Below, one piece after another: positions 56,195 through 64,000 of a stretch of 64,000 nt of DNA. The stretch spans positions 41,302,282-41,366,281 of the forward strand of contig NC_080064.1 in assembly GCF_949987535.1 (NCBI RefSeq), written 5' to 3'. Below the pieces are notes generated by a model. It had not been told where the DNA came from and made no database searches. It worked only from the letters and a program-made list of their open reading frames with translations. The translations under genes were made by a program, and so were the position numbers. This DNA comes from Balaenoptera acutorostrata. Its lineage: Eukaryota > Chordata > Mammalia > Artiodactyla > Balaenopteridae. Position 1 is the first letter of the stretch. Each line of letters starts with the position of its first letter.

Positions 56195-56605
56195 CATGCA
56201 TTAATTCAAAAAATATTTATTGAGTATCCACTATGTTCCATGTAGTCCTATTGTAGATTCTGAGTATACGATTTGACTAAGATAAACAAAGTACCACTTT
56301 CATGAAGCTTATATTCAAGTGAGGGGAAAAAATAAACAAAAAATAAAACATATATTCAAGAAAATATAACAGTAATAAGTGTTATACAAAAAATTAAAAT
56401 AAGATGATATAATGAAACAGAGTGACTGGGTAGCTACTTTCGACTGGGTGGTCAGGAAAGACTTCCCTGAGAAAGTAACATTTAAGCAGAAATCAGGATA
56501 ACAAGAAGGAACCTTGCTTGCAGGGGAAGAGTCTTCTGGGTAAAAGTACAGCAAGGGCAAAGGACCTAAGGCAGTAAAGATTTTAGCTGGCCTACCCTTA
56601 CTGAA
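56195..56605 (-). mobile_element. L2 LINE, antisense
   Basis: Clear reversed L2: 'tcaaaaaatatttattgagt', 'tccactatgttccatgtagt', 'catgaagcttatattcaagt', 'ggtggtcaggaaagacttcc' and 'cagcaagggcaaaggaccta'. Confidence 0.9.
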
Positions 56606-56704
56606 AGGCTTAACATTTTTTTCACTGAGGCACAAACTTACTCTCAGTGGTTCTGAAGATAGAAAGGAATTTGAAGATTTTCTGCTTCAACTTCCCTTAC
56701 CTAC

Positions 56705-56890
56705 TTCCCTCCAGTAAGGTTGAGCTTTGGAGTCACAATTTACTAACTTAAAAAAGTTACTTAACTAATAAGGCTGAGTTTCTTCATCTGTAATATGGGG
56801 ATAATATACATATACCATATAGGATTGTGAGATAATACTGCAGCATGACTGGGACAGTGCCTTTCACCTAGCAATGCCCAATAGCTGAGA
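56705..56890 (+). repeat. MIR SINE
   Basis: 'gagctttggagtcacaattt', 'gagtttcttcatctgtaata' and 'tggggataatatacatat', then 'gggacagtgcctttcaccta' in sense order. Confidence 0.82.
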
Positions 56891-56894
56891 GAGG

Positions 56895-57350
56895 CAGAGA
56901 TGTTGCTAAGGTTATAAAGGTGATGTAGTACGCAGCTGCATGGAAGCCAAACTTATGTGTTCTGACTCTTAACTCTAGATCAGAAAAAGCACTTAGAAAA
57001 CAGCATAATCTAGAAATTGTTTTCCAGCTTGGCCAAGGAATCCTTTATAGCTTTTTGTCTAGAATAAAAAATGCATTAGCAAGAATTTGTTGAGAACACT
57101 GACATTTACTATTATTCATGTCACATAGCCCATCCTGCTATATGATCCTGCATGTAATTTAGTTAGCCCTTACCTCAGTGTCTGATTCTTTAGGTATCTT
57201 TAGTCTCATCTCCACATTCAGTTTGGAAATCTTTCCAGATCAGGAACAAAGACCAGCGAGGAAGGGATTGTTGACTTCAGCCAAATCATCTCATCTCTCT
57301 GTTAGCCAGATCTCTTTTCCTGCTTTCTTGGATCCCCGTTCGATCCATAC
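56895..57350. other. No gene or repeat recognised
   Basis: A 77-codon frame at 57178-57411 shows no domain and runs into an antisense MIR. Confidence 0.4.
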
Positions 57351-57354
57351 AATA

Positions 57355-57480
57355 CCCTCCCAACACATGAGGGAGATGAGATACATACCATTATCTCTGT
57401 GTGACAGATGAGAAAGTTCAACAGGATGGGCAGAGAGGGGACTAAAATACAGGTCTTTCGACTCCATGCTACCTCTAGAT
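57355..57480 (-). repeat. MIR SINE fragment, antisense
   Basis: 'taccattatctctgtgtgac', 'agatgagaaagttcaaca' and 'gtctttcgactcc' correspond to a reversed MIR. Confidence 0.6.
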
Positions 57481-57654
57481 CTAAAGTATTTTGAAGGAAT
57501 GATTGCAGTGCTTTCTTAATATATTTTTCATTTATTTAGGTTTCCCAAATAGGCATCAGGATCTGTATGGTGTAACATTTCAGCTATTGTGAACGGCTTT
57601 GACCTCCTGCCTTCACCCCATAGTAAGCAGTTAGTGCCTCCCTTATCTATATTT

Positions 57655-57835
57655 CTGGAAATTTAGAACTGCTGCATATAAGTGTTGATATTAGCCTTTA
57701 TAACAACTCTGATCATATTCTGTTGAAAGTATGTTTTCGTAGCTGTCTCCTCACCAGACCGTGAGTTCCATTGCTCTATTCAAAATCTACCTCTGTGTTC
57801 CGCACATAGAAAGTACTGAATATGGGATTTTTTAA
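57655..57835 (+). repeat. L2 LINE 3' tail
   Basis: 'tgtctcctcaccagaccgtg', 'agttccattgctctattcaa' and 'gcacatagaaagtactgaat' form the end of an L2 in sense orientation. Confidence 0.72.
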
Positions 57836-57849
57836 CAAGCTGCTCCCCT

Positions 57850-58136
57850 CTACCTGGTTCTTCTCCCCCCGCTTATTATCCTCCTCCCCACATCACTCTC
57901 TCTTAATTATCTCCTCCTACCCATGTTTGAGATCTCAGCTCATATGTTTACCTTCTAAGGTTCCTTCACTGCAACACATCTCTCCCTTTAAGACAGGACA
58001 TGCCTCCTTATATATCTTTATGACACCATGTATCTCTCCTTTATAACGCTTTAACAGAGTTCATAATCCTAAATTTATTTTTATAATTGTTGGATAAATT
58101 TGTGTGTCCCTTCTAGACCGAGCTCATTGAGAACAG
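57850..58136 (+). mobile_element. L2 LINE 3' end, left part, split by an LTR
   Basis: 'gagatctcagctcatatgtt', 'ctaaggttccttcactgcaa', 'ttgtgtgtcccttctagacc' and 'gagctcattgagaacag' match the L2 3' UTR. It stops in mid-motif at 58136 and continues after the LTR at 58531. Confidence 0.88.
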
Positions 58137-58530
58137 TGTTACGGGCTGAACTGTGTCCCTCCGGAATTCATATGTTGAAGTCCTAAGCCCCAGTACCTCA
58201 GAATATGACTGTATTTGGATATGGGGTCTTCAATGAGGCAAATAGGATAAAATGAGGTCAAATGGATGAGTCCTAATCCAATATGGCTGGTATACTTACA
58301 AGAAGAGAAGATTAGGATGTAGACATATATGTGTATGGAGGAAAGGCCATGTGAAGGCAGGGGGAAAATGGCCATCTATAAACCAAGGAAAGAGGCCTCA
58401 GAAGAAATCAATCCTGCCAACGCCTTGGTATCAGACTTCTAGCCTCCAGAACTGTGAGAAAATAAACTTCTGTTGTTTAAGCTGCCCAGTGTGTGATAGT
58501 TTGTTATGGCAGCCTTAGCAAACTAATACA
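58137..58530 (+). mobile_element. MLT1C-like solo LTR, 394 bp
   Basis: A nearly complete LTR from 'tgttacgggctgaactgtgt' to 'gcaaactaataca'. In between lie 'ttcatatgttgaagtcctaa', 'gagtcctaatccaatatggc', 'atggccatctataaaccaag', 'cagcctccagaactgtgag'-type sequence and 'cttctgttgtttaagctgcc'. No second LTR or interior remains, so this is a solo LTR left by recombination. It is inserted in an L2, which dates it after that L2. Confidence 0.93.
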
Positions 58531-58640
58531 AATGGGAACCATGTTTGTTTTTATTTACTGATACCTCCCCAGTATATGTCATTGTGCTTGGCACATGGCA
58601 GTCCTTCAATGAGTATTTGTTAATAGATGGCTGAAATGTT
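58531..58640 (+). mobile_element. L2 LINE 3' end, right part
   Basis: 'aatgggaaccatgtttgttt', 'ctccccagtatatgtcattg', 'gcttggcacatggcagtcct' and 'tcaatgagtatttgtta' continue the L2 cut at 58136. Confidence 0.88.
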
Positions 58641-58644
58641 TGTT

Positions 58645-59220
58645 TAATTGAATTTACTGAAAAAGGTGAGGCAGTTGTTTTTGTCTGTCTGCCTGTTTGA
58701 CTGTTTTGTTCAGGACCACTGAAAGTATCACAGACACCTGAATTTTATAGTGAACAGTGTAGTGGAGTGAAGCGGACAGTAACTTAGAACAATGACCTAA
58801 GTCAATGCAACTTAGAACCCAGGTTCTGGCAACTTCAGCTTTCACCTAAGGTCTGATCCTGGTCTTTTCAACCTCTAGAAGATGGCTTCCAGGGCAGAAT
58901 AACCTACTAACTTCATACCTCTTTTATAAATTCTAGCTTTTCCATTTATAGTAGAAAATAATAAAATATAGGAAATGTGATAATTTACAAGATCAAAACC
59001 ATGGATACAATTTTATTTAATAATTAAGCTGACTATTCTAAAGCTGATTTATAGAAAATCACATCCCAATTATTTTAAGTGGACATGAGATCGGTGAGGT
59101 CCCAATCTCTGTCCACAAACAAATCCCCTGAATCTCAGTTGAGCTCTAGTGAGGAAAGGTCTCAGACCTTATGCTGCTTTTTGATACTGTGTACAATTGT
59201 TCCCTCTTATGCATAGAAGT
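58645..59220. other. No gene or repeat recognised
   Basis: No supported feature. Confidence 0.4.
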
Positions 59221-59224
59221 CAGG

Positions 59225-59440
59225 AGTAATGGATAGGAAGGATACTGGCTTGGGAATCAGTAAACTTTGGTTCCAGTCCCAGTTTCTGCCACTAACTTGC
59301 TATGGGATTCTAGCCAAATTATTTCTTCTATCTGAACCTCAGTCTTCTCATTTGTAAAATGAGGTGTTTATACCTGATAGCCTCTAAGATATCTTATACC
59401 TCTTGACATCCTATGCTGTCACGAATCATACCCAAATTCC
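59225..59440 (+). repeat. MIR SINE
   Basis: Long sense copy: 'actggcttgggaatcagtaa', 'ttccagtcccagtttctgcc', 'actaacttgctatgggattc', 'cctcagtcttctcatttgta' and 'gatagcctctaagatatctt'. Confidence 0.88.
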
Positions 59441-59441
59441 T

Positions 59442-59815
59442 AAGTAGAGCATTTGAGTTTCTTCAATAAAAGGCTTGTCTTCCCCACACTCTTTTTTAAT
59501 CCCTAACTCCCTCTCCCCTGTACTTGCTGCCTGCATATCTTTGCATGAAATGTAGTTTCCCTAATTATCCATCCACTGATACACTACTTATCTTTTAAGA
59601 TTCAGCTTAAACCACACCCATTCCAGGACATCTTCTTGCCTTCCCCACTCTACACCCCAACAGCATGTTTCTTGCACCTCTGCTGAGTGGTTAGTCCACT
59701 CAGTTGGGAAATAGTTATTTGTTTCCATGTCTAACTTGCCTTCTAAATCAAACTCCCAGAGTCTGGGGACTAACACAATGCCTGACATGCTGAAGACACC
59801 TCATCAAATTACTAG
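59442..59815 (+). mobile_element. L2 LINE 3' end
   Basis: 'tttgcatgaaatgtagtttc', 'agattcagcttaaaccacac', 'aggacatcttcttgccttcc' and 'cacaatgcctgacatgctga' follow sense L2 order. Confidence 0.82.
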
Positions 59816-59819
59816 TTTA

Positions 59820-60185
59820 AATGAAGCCTCCTCTTTCTTAAAAGTGTTTGTCCATATGAATTTAGGCATTTTCTTTGCAAAAAGGCAGCAGTAGAATGAG
59901 CCTTAGGGAAGAGGAGAAACAGCTTCAGCTGTGGCTGTCCCTGATGGTGAGAGCTTGACCTGCACAGGGGCCATGAAGAAGATAATGTCAGCTCCAGGCA
60001 GTTTTAAAGGCCTTGCTTCTAGTCTGCCAGGAGGCAAAACAGCCAGAGGTCTGGAAGCCACAGGTCTGATGGTAGTGGCCAGAGGCAGGAGAAACCAGAC
60101 TCTGGAGACATTGGCTTGATCTAGGGCTGCTGCCAGTGACACCCATAGCACTGGAGCAGAAGAAAAAGGAAGGAAGATAAAATAG
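59820..60185. other. No repeat recognised; short GC-richer block
   Basis: A 121-codon minus-strand frame (59903-60268) and a 62-codon plus-strand frame (59931-60119) overlap here. Neither has a recognised domain, and the minus-strand frame runs into a MIR. The block is less AT-rich than its surroundings. I do not call a gene. Confidence 0.45.
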
Positions 60186-60189
60186 CAAT

Positions 60190-60415
60190 AAAGAGTTATT
60201 ATTATTGAATGCCTACCACACATCAAGAAAAAGCTAAGCACTTTAGATGTGTTATTCTTAATCCTCATAACTTATCAATAGGACCTATATATATATTGCT
60301 CCTATTTTATAGATGGGGCTCAGGAAGGTTAATAAACTTAACAGAGGTCATACAATAGGAGTAGATGGAGCTGGGATCCAAACCCAGGTAAGGCTGGTCT
60401 TTCCTCTATAACACT
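60190..60415 (-). repeat. MIR SINE, antisense
   Basis: 'gaatgcctaccacacatcaa', 'aagctaagcactttagatgt', 'agatggggctcaggaaggtt' and 'gagctgggatccaaacccag' give a nearly full reversed MIR. Confidence 0.88.
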
Positions 60416-60609
60416 GTCTTTGTCTTCAGGATCGTGCAATTCTCCCATCCCAACTTCAACTTCCTCCCCTCATCTAGGCAACTGTGTTCCATTTTTAAAG
60501 CGTTTGCACTCATACTCATTTAAGTGTTATCTCTTTATAGAATGTTTTCACTTTAATCATGGTCTATTAAAGATAGAAAAGTTTTCAAGACCCAAAGGAC
60601 TTAATCTCA

Positions 60610-60830
60610 CATGCTGGAAGAAGTGGCACAGGGTTGTAACACAAAGAACAATCACCTCTGACCCATGAGGTGTGAGTTCTAGTCCCAGCTCTGAGGTTAA
60701 TCTGCTGTGTTCCCTTCTGCAATTCATTTTCCCTGTCAGAGTCTCAGTTTCTTCATCAATAAAATGAGGGCATAGGACTATGTGATCTCTAAGAGCTCTT
60801 CTAGCTCTGGCATATTAGGGCATATTAATC
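60610..60830 (+). repeat. MIR/MIR3-type SINE
   Basis: 'gtgtgagttctagtcccagc', 'gtctcagtttcttcatcaat' and 'aaaatgagggcatagg', then 'gatctctaagagctcttcta' and 'gctctggcat' fit a MIR-family element in sense orientation. Confidence 0.78.
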
Positions 60831-60834
60831 AAAC

Positions 60835-61090
60835 AGGCTTTTGTAGGTTCCTGAATGGGAATAAAGTTGTTAAATATGACCTTGTTTCTATAAACTTGTT
60901 AAATATGGCCCATTCCTAAATTGGGATTGGCTTCCACAAAGAGAGAGCAGAAGGCAATGAATGGGTAATTACAATGAGCATAATTAATAATCATACAATT
61001 ATCACTCACTCTGTGCCATGCTTCTTTCACAGCACAAGGAGAACTGCATCCTGTGAGACGGTGGATGAGAAAAAGATCCAGTGATCAATG
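60835..61090. other. No gene recognised; possible short antisense MIR near 60975-61030
   Basis: Only 'cactctgtgccatgcttctt' hints at a MIR. A near-duplicate of 'cttgttaaatatg' type sequence occurs at 60868 and 60896. Confidence 0.4.
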
Positions 61091-61094
61091 ATCA

Positions 61095-62110
61095 GTTCTC
61101 ATCTTACTCAGTCTTTAAAGAGCATTTGACACAGTTGATCATTCCTGCCTTTGTTGAAAGCTGTTTTCCTTGGCTTCATGTCATCATACTTTCCAGCTTT
61201 CCTCCTAGATCACTTGTCACCTTCTCAGTTATATCTGTTGGTTCCTCTTTGTCTTCCAGACTTCTAATGCTGGAAAACCCCTAGAGTCCTTCTCTCATCC
61301 CTCTCCATTCTCTATCCACACTTGCTCCCTAGGTGATCACATCCATTCACTTTAATTTAAATATTACCTCTATGCTAATGATTCCCTAATTATATTCTAA
61401 GCCCTAACTTTCCCTCTGAGCTCCAGATACTTACTCCTACCTTTTGTCTTGGATGTCTAATAGGTATCCCAAATTTATCATGTATAAATTTGAACTCATG
61501 ATCCCAACCTTCCACCTCTATTCTTCCTCAGTATTATTAGTAATGGAAACACCATTTACCAAAATGCTTACTTAGCAAAGCCAAAACCAAGGTATCATCT
61601 TTGACTGCTCTTTCTTTCACCCATTACATTTAATTTATCAGCAAGTTCTCTTGACTTCCCCCAACATCTCTCCATCTCCACTAATATAACCTTGGTCCAA
61701 GCCACCATCATCTGGACTGGGGCAGGAGCCTAATTGCTCTCTCTGATTCCATATGTGCCACCCTACTGTCAATTAGAAATGTGTATCAGATCATGTCGTT
61801 CCCTTGCTCATTGGCTTCTCATCAGACACATACTAAAATTTAAACTCCTTACTATGGCCTACAAGGTTCTATGTGACCTGACCCCTACCTATCTCTCTGA
61901 TTTCATATTCTGTTCTCTAACTCAGTCTACTTCAGCACAACAGCCTTCTTGCTATCTTTCAAGCACATCAAGTTTGCTTCTGCCCTAAGGTTTTTGTATG
62001 TGCTGTTCTCTTTGCATGGAACACACTTTCCACAGATCTTTACAGTCTGTCCTCCCAATTTTAATTCAGTTCTCTATGAAAAGTTCACCTCCTCAGAGAG
62101 CAAAAGAAGA
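61095..62110 (+). mobile_element. L2 LINE, long ORF2 C-terminal fragment, 1.0 kb
   Basis: Sense L2 coding sequence with good collinearity: 'cacagttgatcattcctgcc', 'gttggttcctctttgtcttc', 'tctatgctaatgattcccta', 'ctaataggtatcccaaattt', 'ccttggtccaagccaccatc' and 'cttactatggcctacaaggt'. Conceptual translation at 61734-61988 in part reads 'LLTMAYKVLCDLTPTYLSDF', a typical CR1/L2 reverse-transcriptase C-terminal stretch. Frames are broken throughout. Confidence 0.92.
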
Positions 62111-62293
62111 ATACGCATGCCATTTCAAAATGAAGCAGGTATCAATTGGTGACTAACTCCCTTTCCCAGAGAGTTCAACATGAAAGGATAGTTCTCTCCC
62201 GAGTACCCTCCCCTCAAAGAGCCAGTCCTTTCTGAGGGAAAAGTTCTCACTACAGTGAAGAAATAGGGTCACTGAAGAACATGTCTGTCTGGG

Positions 62294-62367
62294 TGTTAAG
62301 GACTGATGGTTGTGTCCCCCCACAAATTCCTATGTTGAAATCCTAACTCCCAATGTAATTATATTAA
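62294..62367 (+). mobile_element. MLT1A-like LTR, left part
   Basis: 'tgttaaggactgatggttgt', 'tgttgaaatcctaactccca' and 'atgtaattatatta' form the start of an MLT1A-type LTR. The next expected words ('ggaggtggggcctttggga') appear only at 63240, after an insertion of about 870 bases. Confidence 0.9.
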
Positions 62368-63077
62368 TGTGAGGCAGGAGATAGATATGGGCTCCAGGCT
62401 AGGCATTTACAACTAGCCTCCTGTACACATTTCCTGAGGAAGGAGGCAGGTGGGCTCTAGGCTAGATATTTACAATCAGCCTCCTGTCTGCACTTCAAGA
62501 TAGAAATAACAACAGGAACAGAGTAAATAGCTGGACTTTGTTTCCTGTGGACACTTTAAGATAACAGTCGTGGCAGGGACAGAGAGGGGCTAGACCCTGT
62601 TTGAGTACAGATCAAGAGGTCACATATTTCCCATCCTTGGGGCAAGGGAGACCTCCCTGACTGTACATGTGCAGAAAGGCTCCTTGGGGGTCAAAAAGGA
62701 GGGGGCACCACCCCATAATATGTGATGCCAAGGCCTCTGGGCTGTAATCCATCTTGGAAAAAAGTTGCACAAGCATGTTGGGGAGTGGTCCTAGGGCACA
62801 TCAGGTGTGGAAAAAGAAACCAGATAATTGGGAAAAGGTAAACAAAGACCTGGAAGAACTGCCCTATATAAATGATTTAACCGCCTCTTTACTGTACTCT
62901 TCCTCATTAGGGAGGACGCCCACACCTTTCTCCCCATGAGTATATCTCTGCCTTGCTTCTGTCTTAACTGAACAAACTGTTTCTCTGTGTACTCTCCCAC
63001 TTGTTGTGCTGTGTCTCTAATAATAAATTTTATACCTGGTTTTACAGTTTTTGACTTCTTGAGAAATGCATTTTTCA
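62368..63077 (+). mobile_element. Retroviral LTR (ERV1/gammaretrovirus-like), about 710 bp
   Basis: Begins 'tgtgaggcaggagatagata' and ends '...atgcatttttca', giving TG...CA termini. A TATA box (tatataaa) lies at 62865-62872 and an AATAAA signal at 63022-63027, spaced as expected for U3, R and U5. The U3 holds a 63-bp-period tandem duplication (62389 and 62452). Right after CA and one A comes 'tgggggc', the first bases of the proline-tRNA primer site used by many gammaretroviruses; the rest of that site does not match. No viral genes are present. I call it ERV1-like by organisation only. Confidence 0.72.
62389..62514 (+). repeat. Imperfect tandem duplication in the LTR U3
   Basis: 'gggctccaggctaggcattt' starting at 62389 recurs as 'gggctctaggctagatattt' starting at 62452, and both continue to 'cagcctcctgt'/'tagcctcctgt' then 'cacttc'/'catttc'. 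The period is 63 bp. Duplicated U3 segments are common enhancer repeats in retroviral LTRs. Confidence 0.88.
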
Positions 63078-63078
63078 A

Positions 63079-63097
63079 TGGGGGCAAGGGCCAGGGG
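63079..63097 (+). other. Possible primer-binding-site remnant
   Basis: 'tgggggcaagggccagggg' lies one base after the LTR end. Its first seven bases fit a proline-tRNA primer site; the remainder differs. Position supports the call more than sequence does. Confidence 0.4.
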
Positions 63098-63118
63098 TAT
63101 TTTGCTTTGAGCCTCTAG

Positions 63119-63189
63119 CCCCTGGTGGACTAGCGGCTAGGATTCCTGGTTTTCATCCAGGCTGCCCAGGTTCAATCCTGGGCGGGGAA
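63119..63189 (+). tRNA. tRNA-Glu(UUC)-like sequence, probably a pseudogene
   Basis: A complete cloverleaf-sized segment. The D arm region is 'tggactagcggctaggat'. The anticodon arm is 'cctgg ttttcat ccagg' with anticodon TTC and a perfect five-pair stem. The T arm is 'ccagg ttcaatc cctgg', also perfectly paired, with a good B box. The acceptor stem (cccctgg with gcgggga) has mismatches at its ends, and the A box differs at a few bases. It sits just inside a retroviral LTR insertion, about 40 bases after the LTR. It could be captured tRNA sequence in a retroviral leader or a tRNA-type SINE head. The anticodon arm is much closer to real tRNA-Glu than to the CHR SINEs in this window. No terminal T-run follows, so a functional gene is unlikely. 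Confidence 0.7.
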
Positions 63190-63236
63190 CTAAGATGGTG
63201 CTTCCAGCCACCTCTCACTGCTGTCTCTCTGAGATC
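63190..63236 (+). other. Tail of the inserted retroviral segment
   Basis: 'ctaagatggtgcttccagcc' and 'acctctcactgctgtctctc' fill the space between the tRNA-like sequence and the resumed MLT1 LTR. The bases atta stand at both sides of the insert (62363-62366 and 63237-63240), as expected of a 4-bp retroviral target duplication, though one extra A on the left blurs this. Confidence 0.5.
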
Positions 63237-63568
63237 ATTAGGAGGTGGGGTCTTTGGGAGGTGATGAGGTCATGAGGGTAGAGCCCTCATGAATGGTATT
63301 AGTGCCCTTTTAAAGGAGACTTCAGAATACTCTCAGCCTCTTTCCACCATCTGAGGACACAGTAAGAAGACAGCCGTCTATGAACTAGGAAGTGGTCTCT
63401 CACTAGACACCAAATCTGCCAGTACCTTGATCTTAGACTTCCCATCCTCCAGAACTGTAAGAAATAAATGTGGTTTTTTGTTTGTTTGTTTGTTTGTTTG
63501 TTTAAGCCACCTGGTCTATGGTTATAGCAGCCAAAATTTTGTTATAGCAGCCCCAAATGACTAAGATA
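63237..63568 (+). mobile_element. MLT1A-like LTR, right part
   Basis: Resumes the LTR begun at 62294: 'aggaggtggggtctttggga', 'catgagggtagagccctcat', 'attagtgcccttttaaagga', 'ctcactagacaccaaatctg', 'tccagaactgtaagaaataa' and an end at 'aaatgactaagata'. A TTTG microsatellite at about 63474-63502 has expanded inside it, and 'gttatagcagcc' is duplicated at 63519 and 63541. Confidence 0.92.
63474..63502 (+). repeat. TTTG microsatellite inside the LTR
   Basis: Six or seven GTTT units where the LTR consensus has 'ttgttt', showing local expansion. Confidence 0.95.
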
Positions 63569-63569
63569 T

Positions 63570-64000
63570 TAGGTATACTTCTTAAATCTTTGGAGGTATA
63601 ACACAATTGTCTCATTTTATGATTCTATAAAAGAGCACATGAGAACAGACATTATGAGTCAACCACAAGAACCCTTCCAAAGTACTCCCTCAGAAATTAG
63701 GGTGCTGGAGGGTAGGGAGAACACATTTTGTATCACTATATTTCATAAAACTAAGACTTACCTATTGTTTCATTCAAATTTCTCCCCAACTTGTCATGGC
63801 TTTCTTTCCTAAAGAGGAGAAAACCTGCTTCCTAACTACTGCCTTGAATGGATATTCTGATAAACCATGACATCTCTACATGCCTCCAAATGTTCCAAGA
63901 CACCATTAATCTAATAAACTAGATACCCAGAAAACAATTGACTGATTAGCTAGGCTGATTTGTAGATGTGTTTTCTAAAGCATATGAGTGTTATTTTCAG
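63570..64000. other. No gene or repeat recognised
   Basis: No supported coding region, RNA gene or repeat up to the window edge. Confidence 0.4.

Noticed and set aside
59903..60268. 121-codon minus-strand frame in a GC-richer block
   Set aside because: Its first part reads through an antisense MIR and no domain or splice evidence is visible. Conservation data would be needed to reopen it.
63119..63189. Functional tRNA-Glu gene
   Set aside because: The acceptor stem has mismatches, the internal promoter is altered, no downstream T-run terminator is visible and it lies inside a retroviral insertion. A pseudogene or captured module is more likely.

Overview
This is mammalian nuclear DNA, most likely from a cetacean. 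The best lineage marker is a pair of tRNA-derived SINEs of the CHR type (cetacean-hippo-ruminant group), at 7632-7947 on the plus strand and 36243-36647 on the minus strand. Both have the A/B-box head, the degenerate 'cacaactactgagcc' body and an AAAT-type tail typical of whales and dolphins. The L1 elements have the long 5' region and 3' ends I associate with cetartiodactyl L1. The base composition is AT-rich.

I find no protein-coding host gene, no exon chain with splice sites that I could defend, no rRNA, and nothing prokaryotic (no operons, CRISPR or attachment sites). Every long reading frame I can identify is a decayed piece of a transposable element. The window is best read as intergenic or deep intronic DNA that records repeat insertions of different ages.

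Layout. 1-535 is a minus-strand L1 running off the left edge, abutting an older plus-strand L1. 535-10950 holds scattered old L2 and MIR fragments, an old antisense L1 piece and the first CHR SINE. 10961-15258 is a MaLR/MLT1 provirus with both LTRs. Its internal region holds an antisense L1 3' fragment, which itself holds a 2.7 kb hAT (Charlie3/MER1-like) DNA transposon with a decayed transposase on the minus strand. 15260-21160 is L2, MIR and old L1. 21164-28488 is a full-length, coding-dead L1 with a 14-bp target duplication, inserted into a MIR. 28489-37029 holds MIR, L2, old L1 3' ends, MLT1 solo LTRs and the second SINE. 37030-42091 is a second L1, truncated in its 5' UTR, with a 12-bp target duplication. 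42200-50690 holds an inverted old L1, an antisense LTR, a MER5-like element and an L1 inserted in an older L1. 50690-52570 holds a long L2 followed by two L1 3' ends inside a single MIR. 52570-62290 is mostly L2 and MIR plus MLT1 LTRs, one of which splits an L2. 62294-63568 is an MLT1 LTR split by a younger retroviral LTR followed by a tRNA-Glu(UUC)-like sequence.

Nothing here works together as a pathway. The interest lies in nested insertions, target duplications, inversions, the domesticable-type hAT transposase remnant and the tRNA-Glu-like segment. Family names come from remembered consensus patterns and were not checked by a database search. Edges of old repeats are approximate, often by tens of bases.
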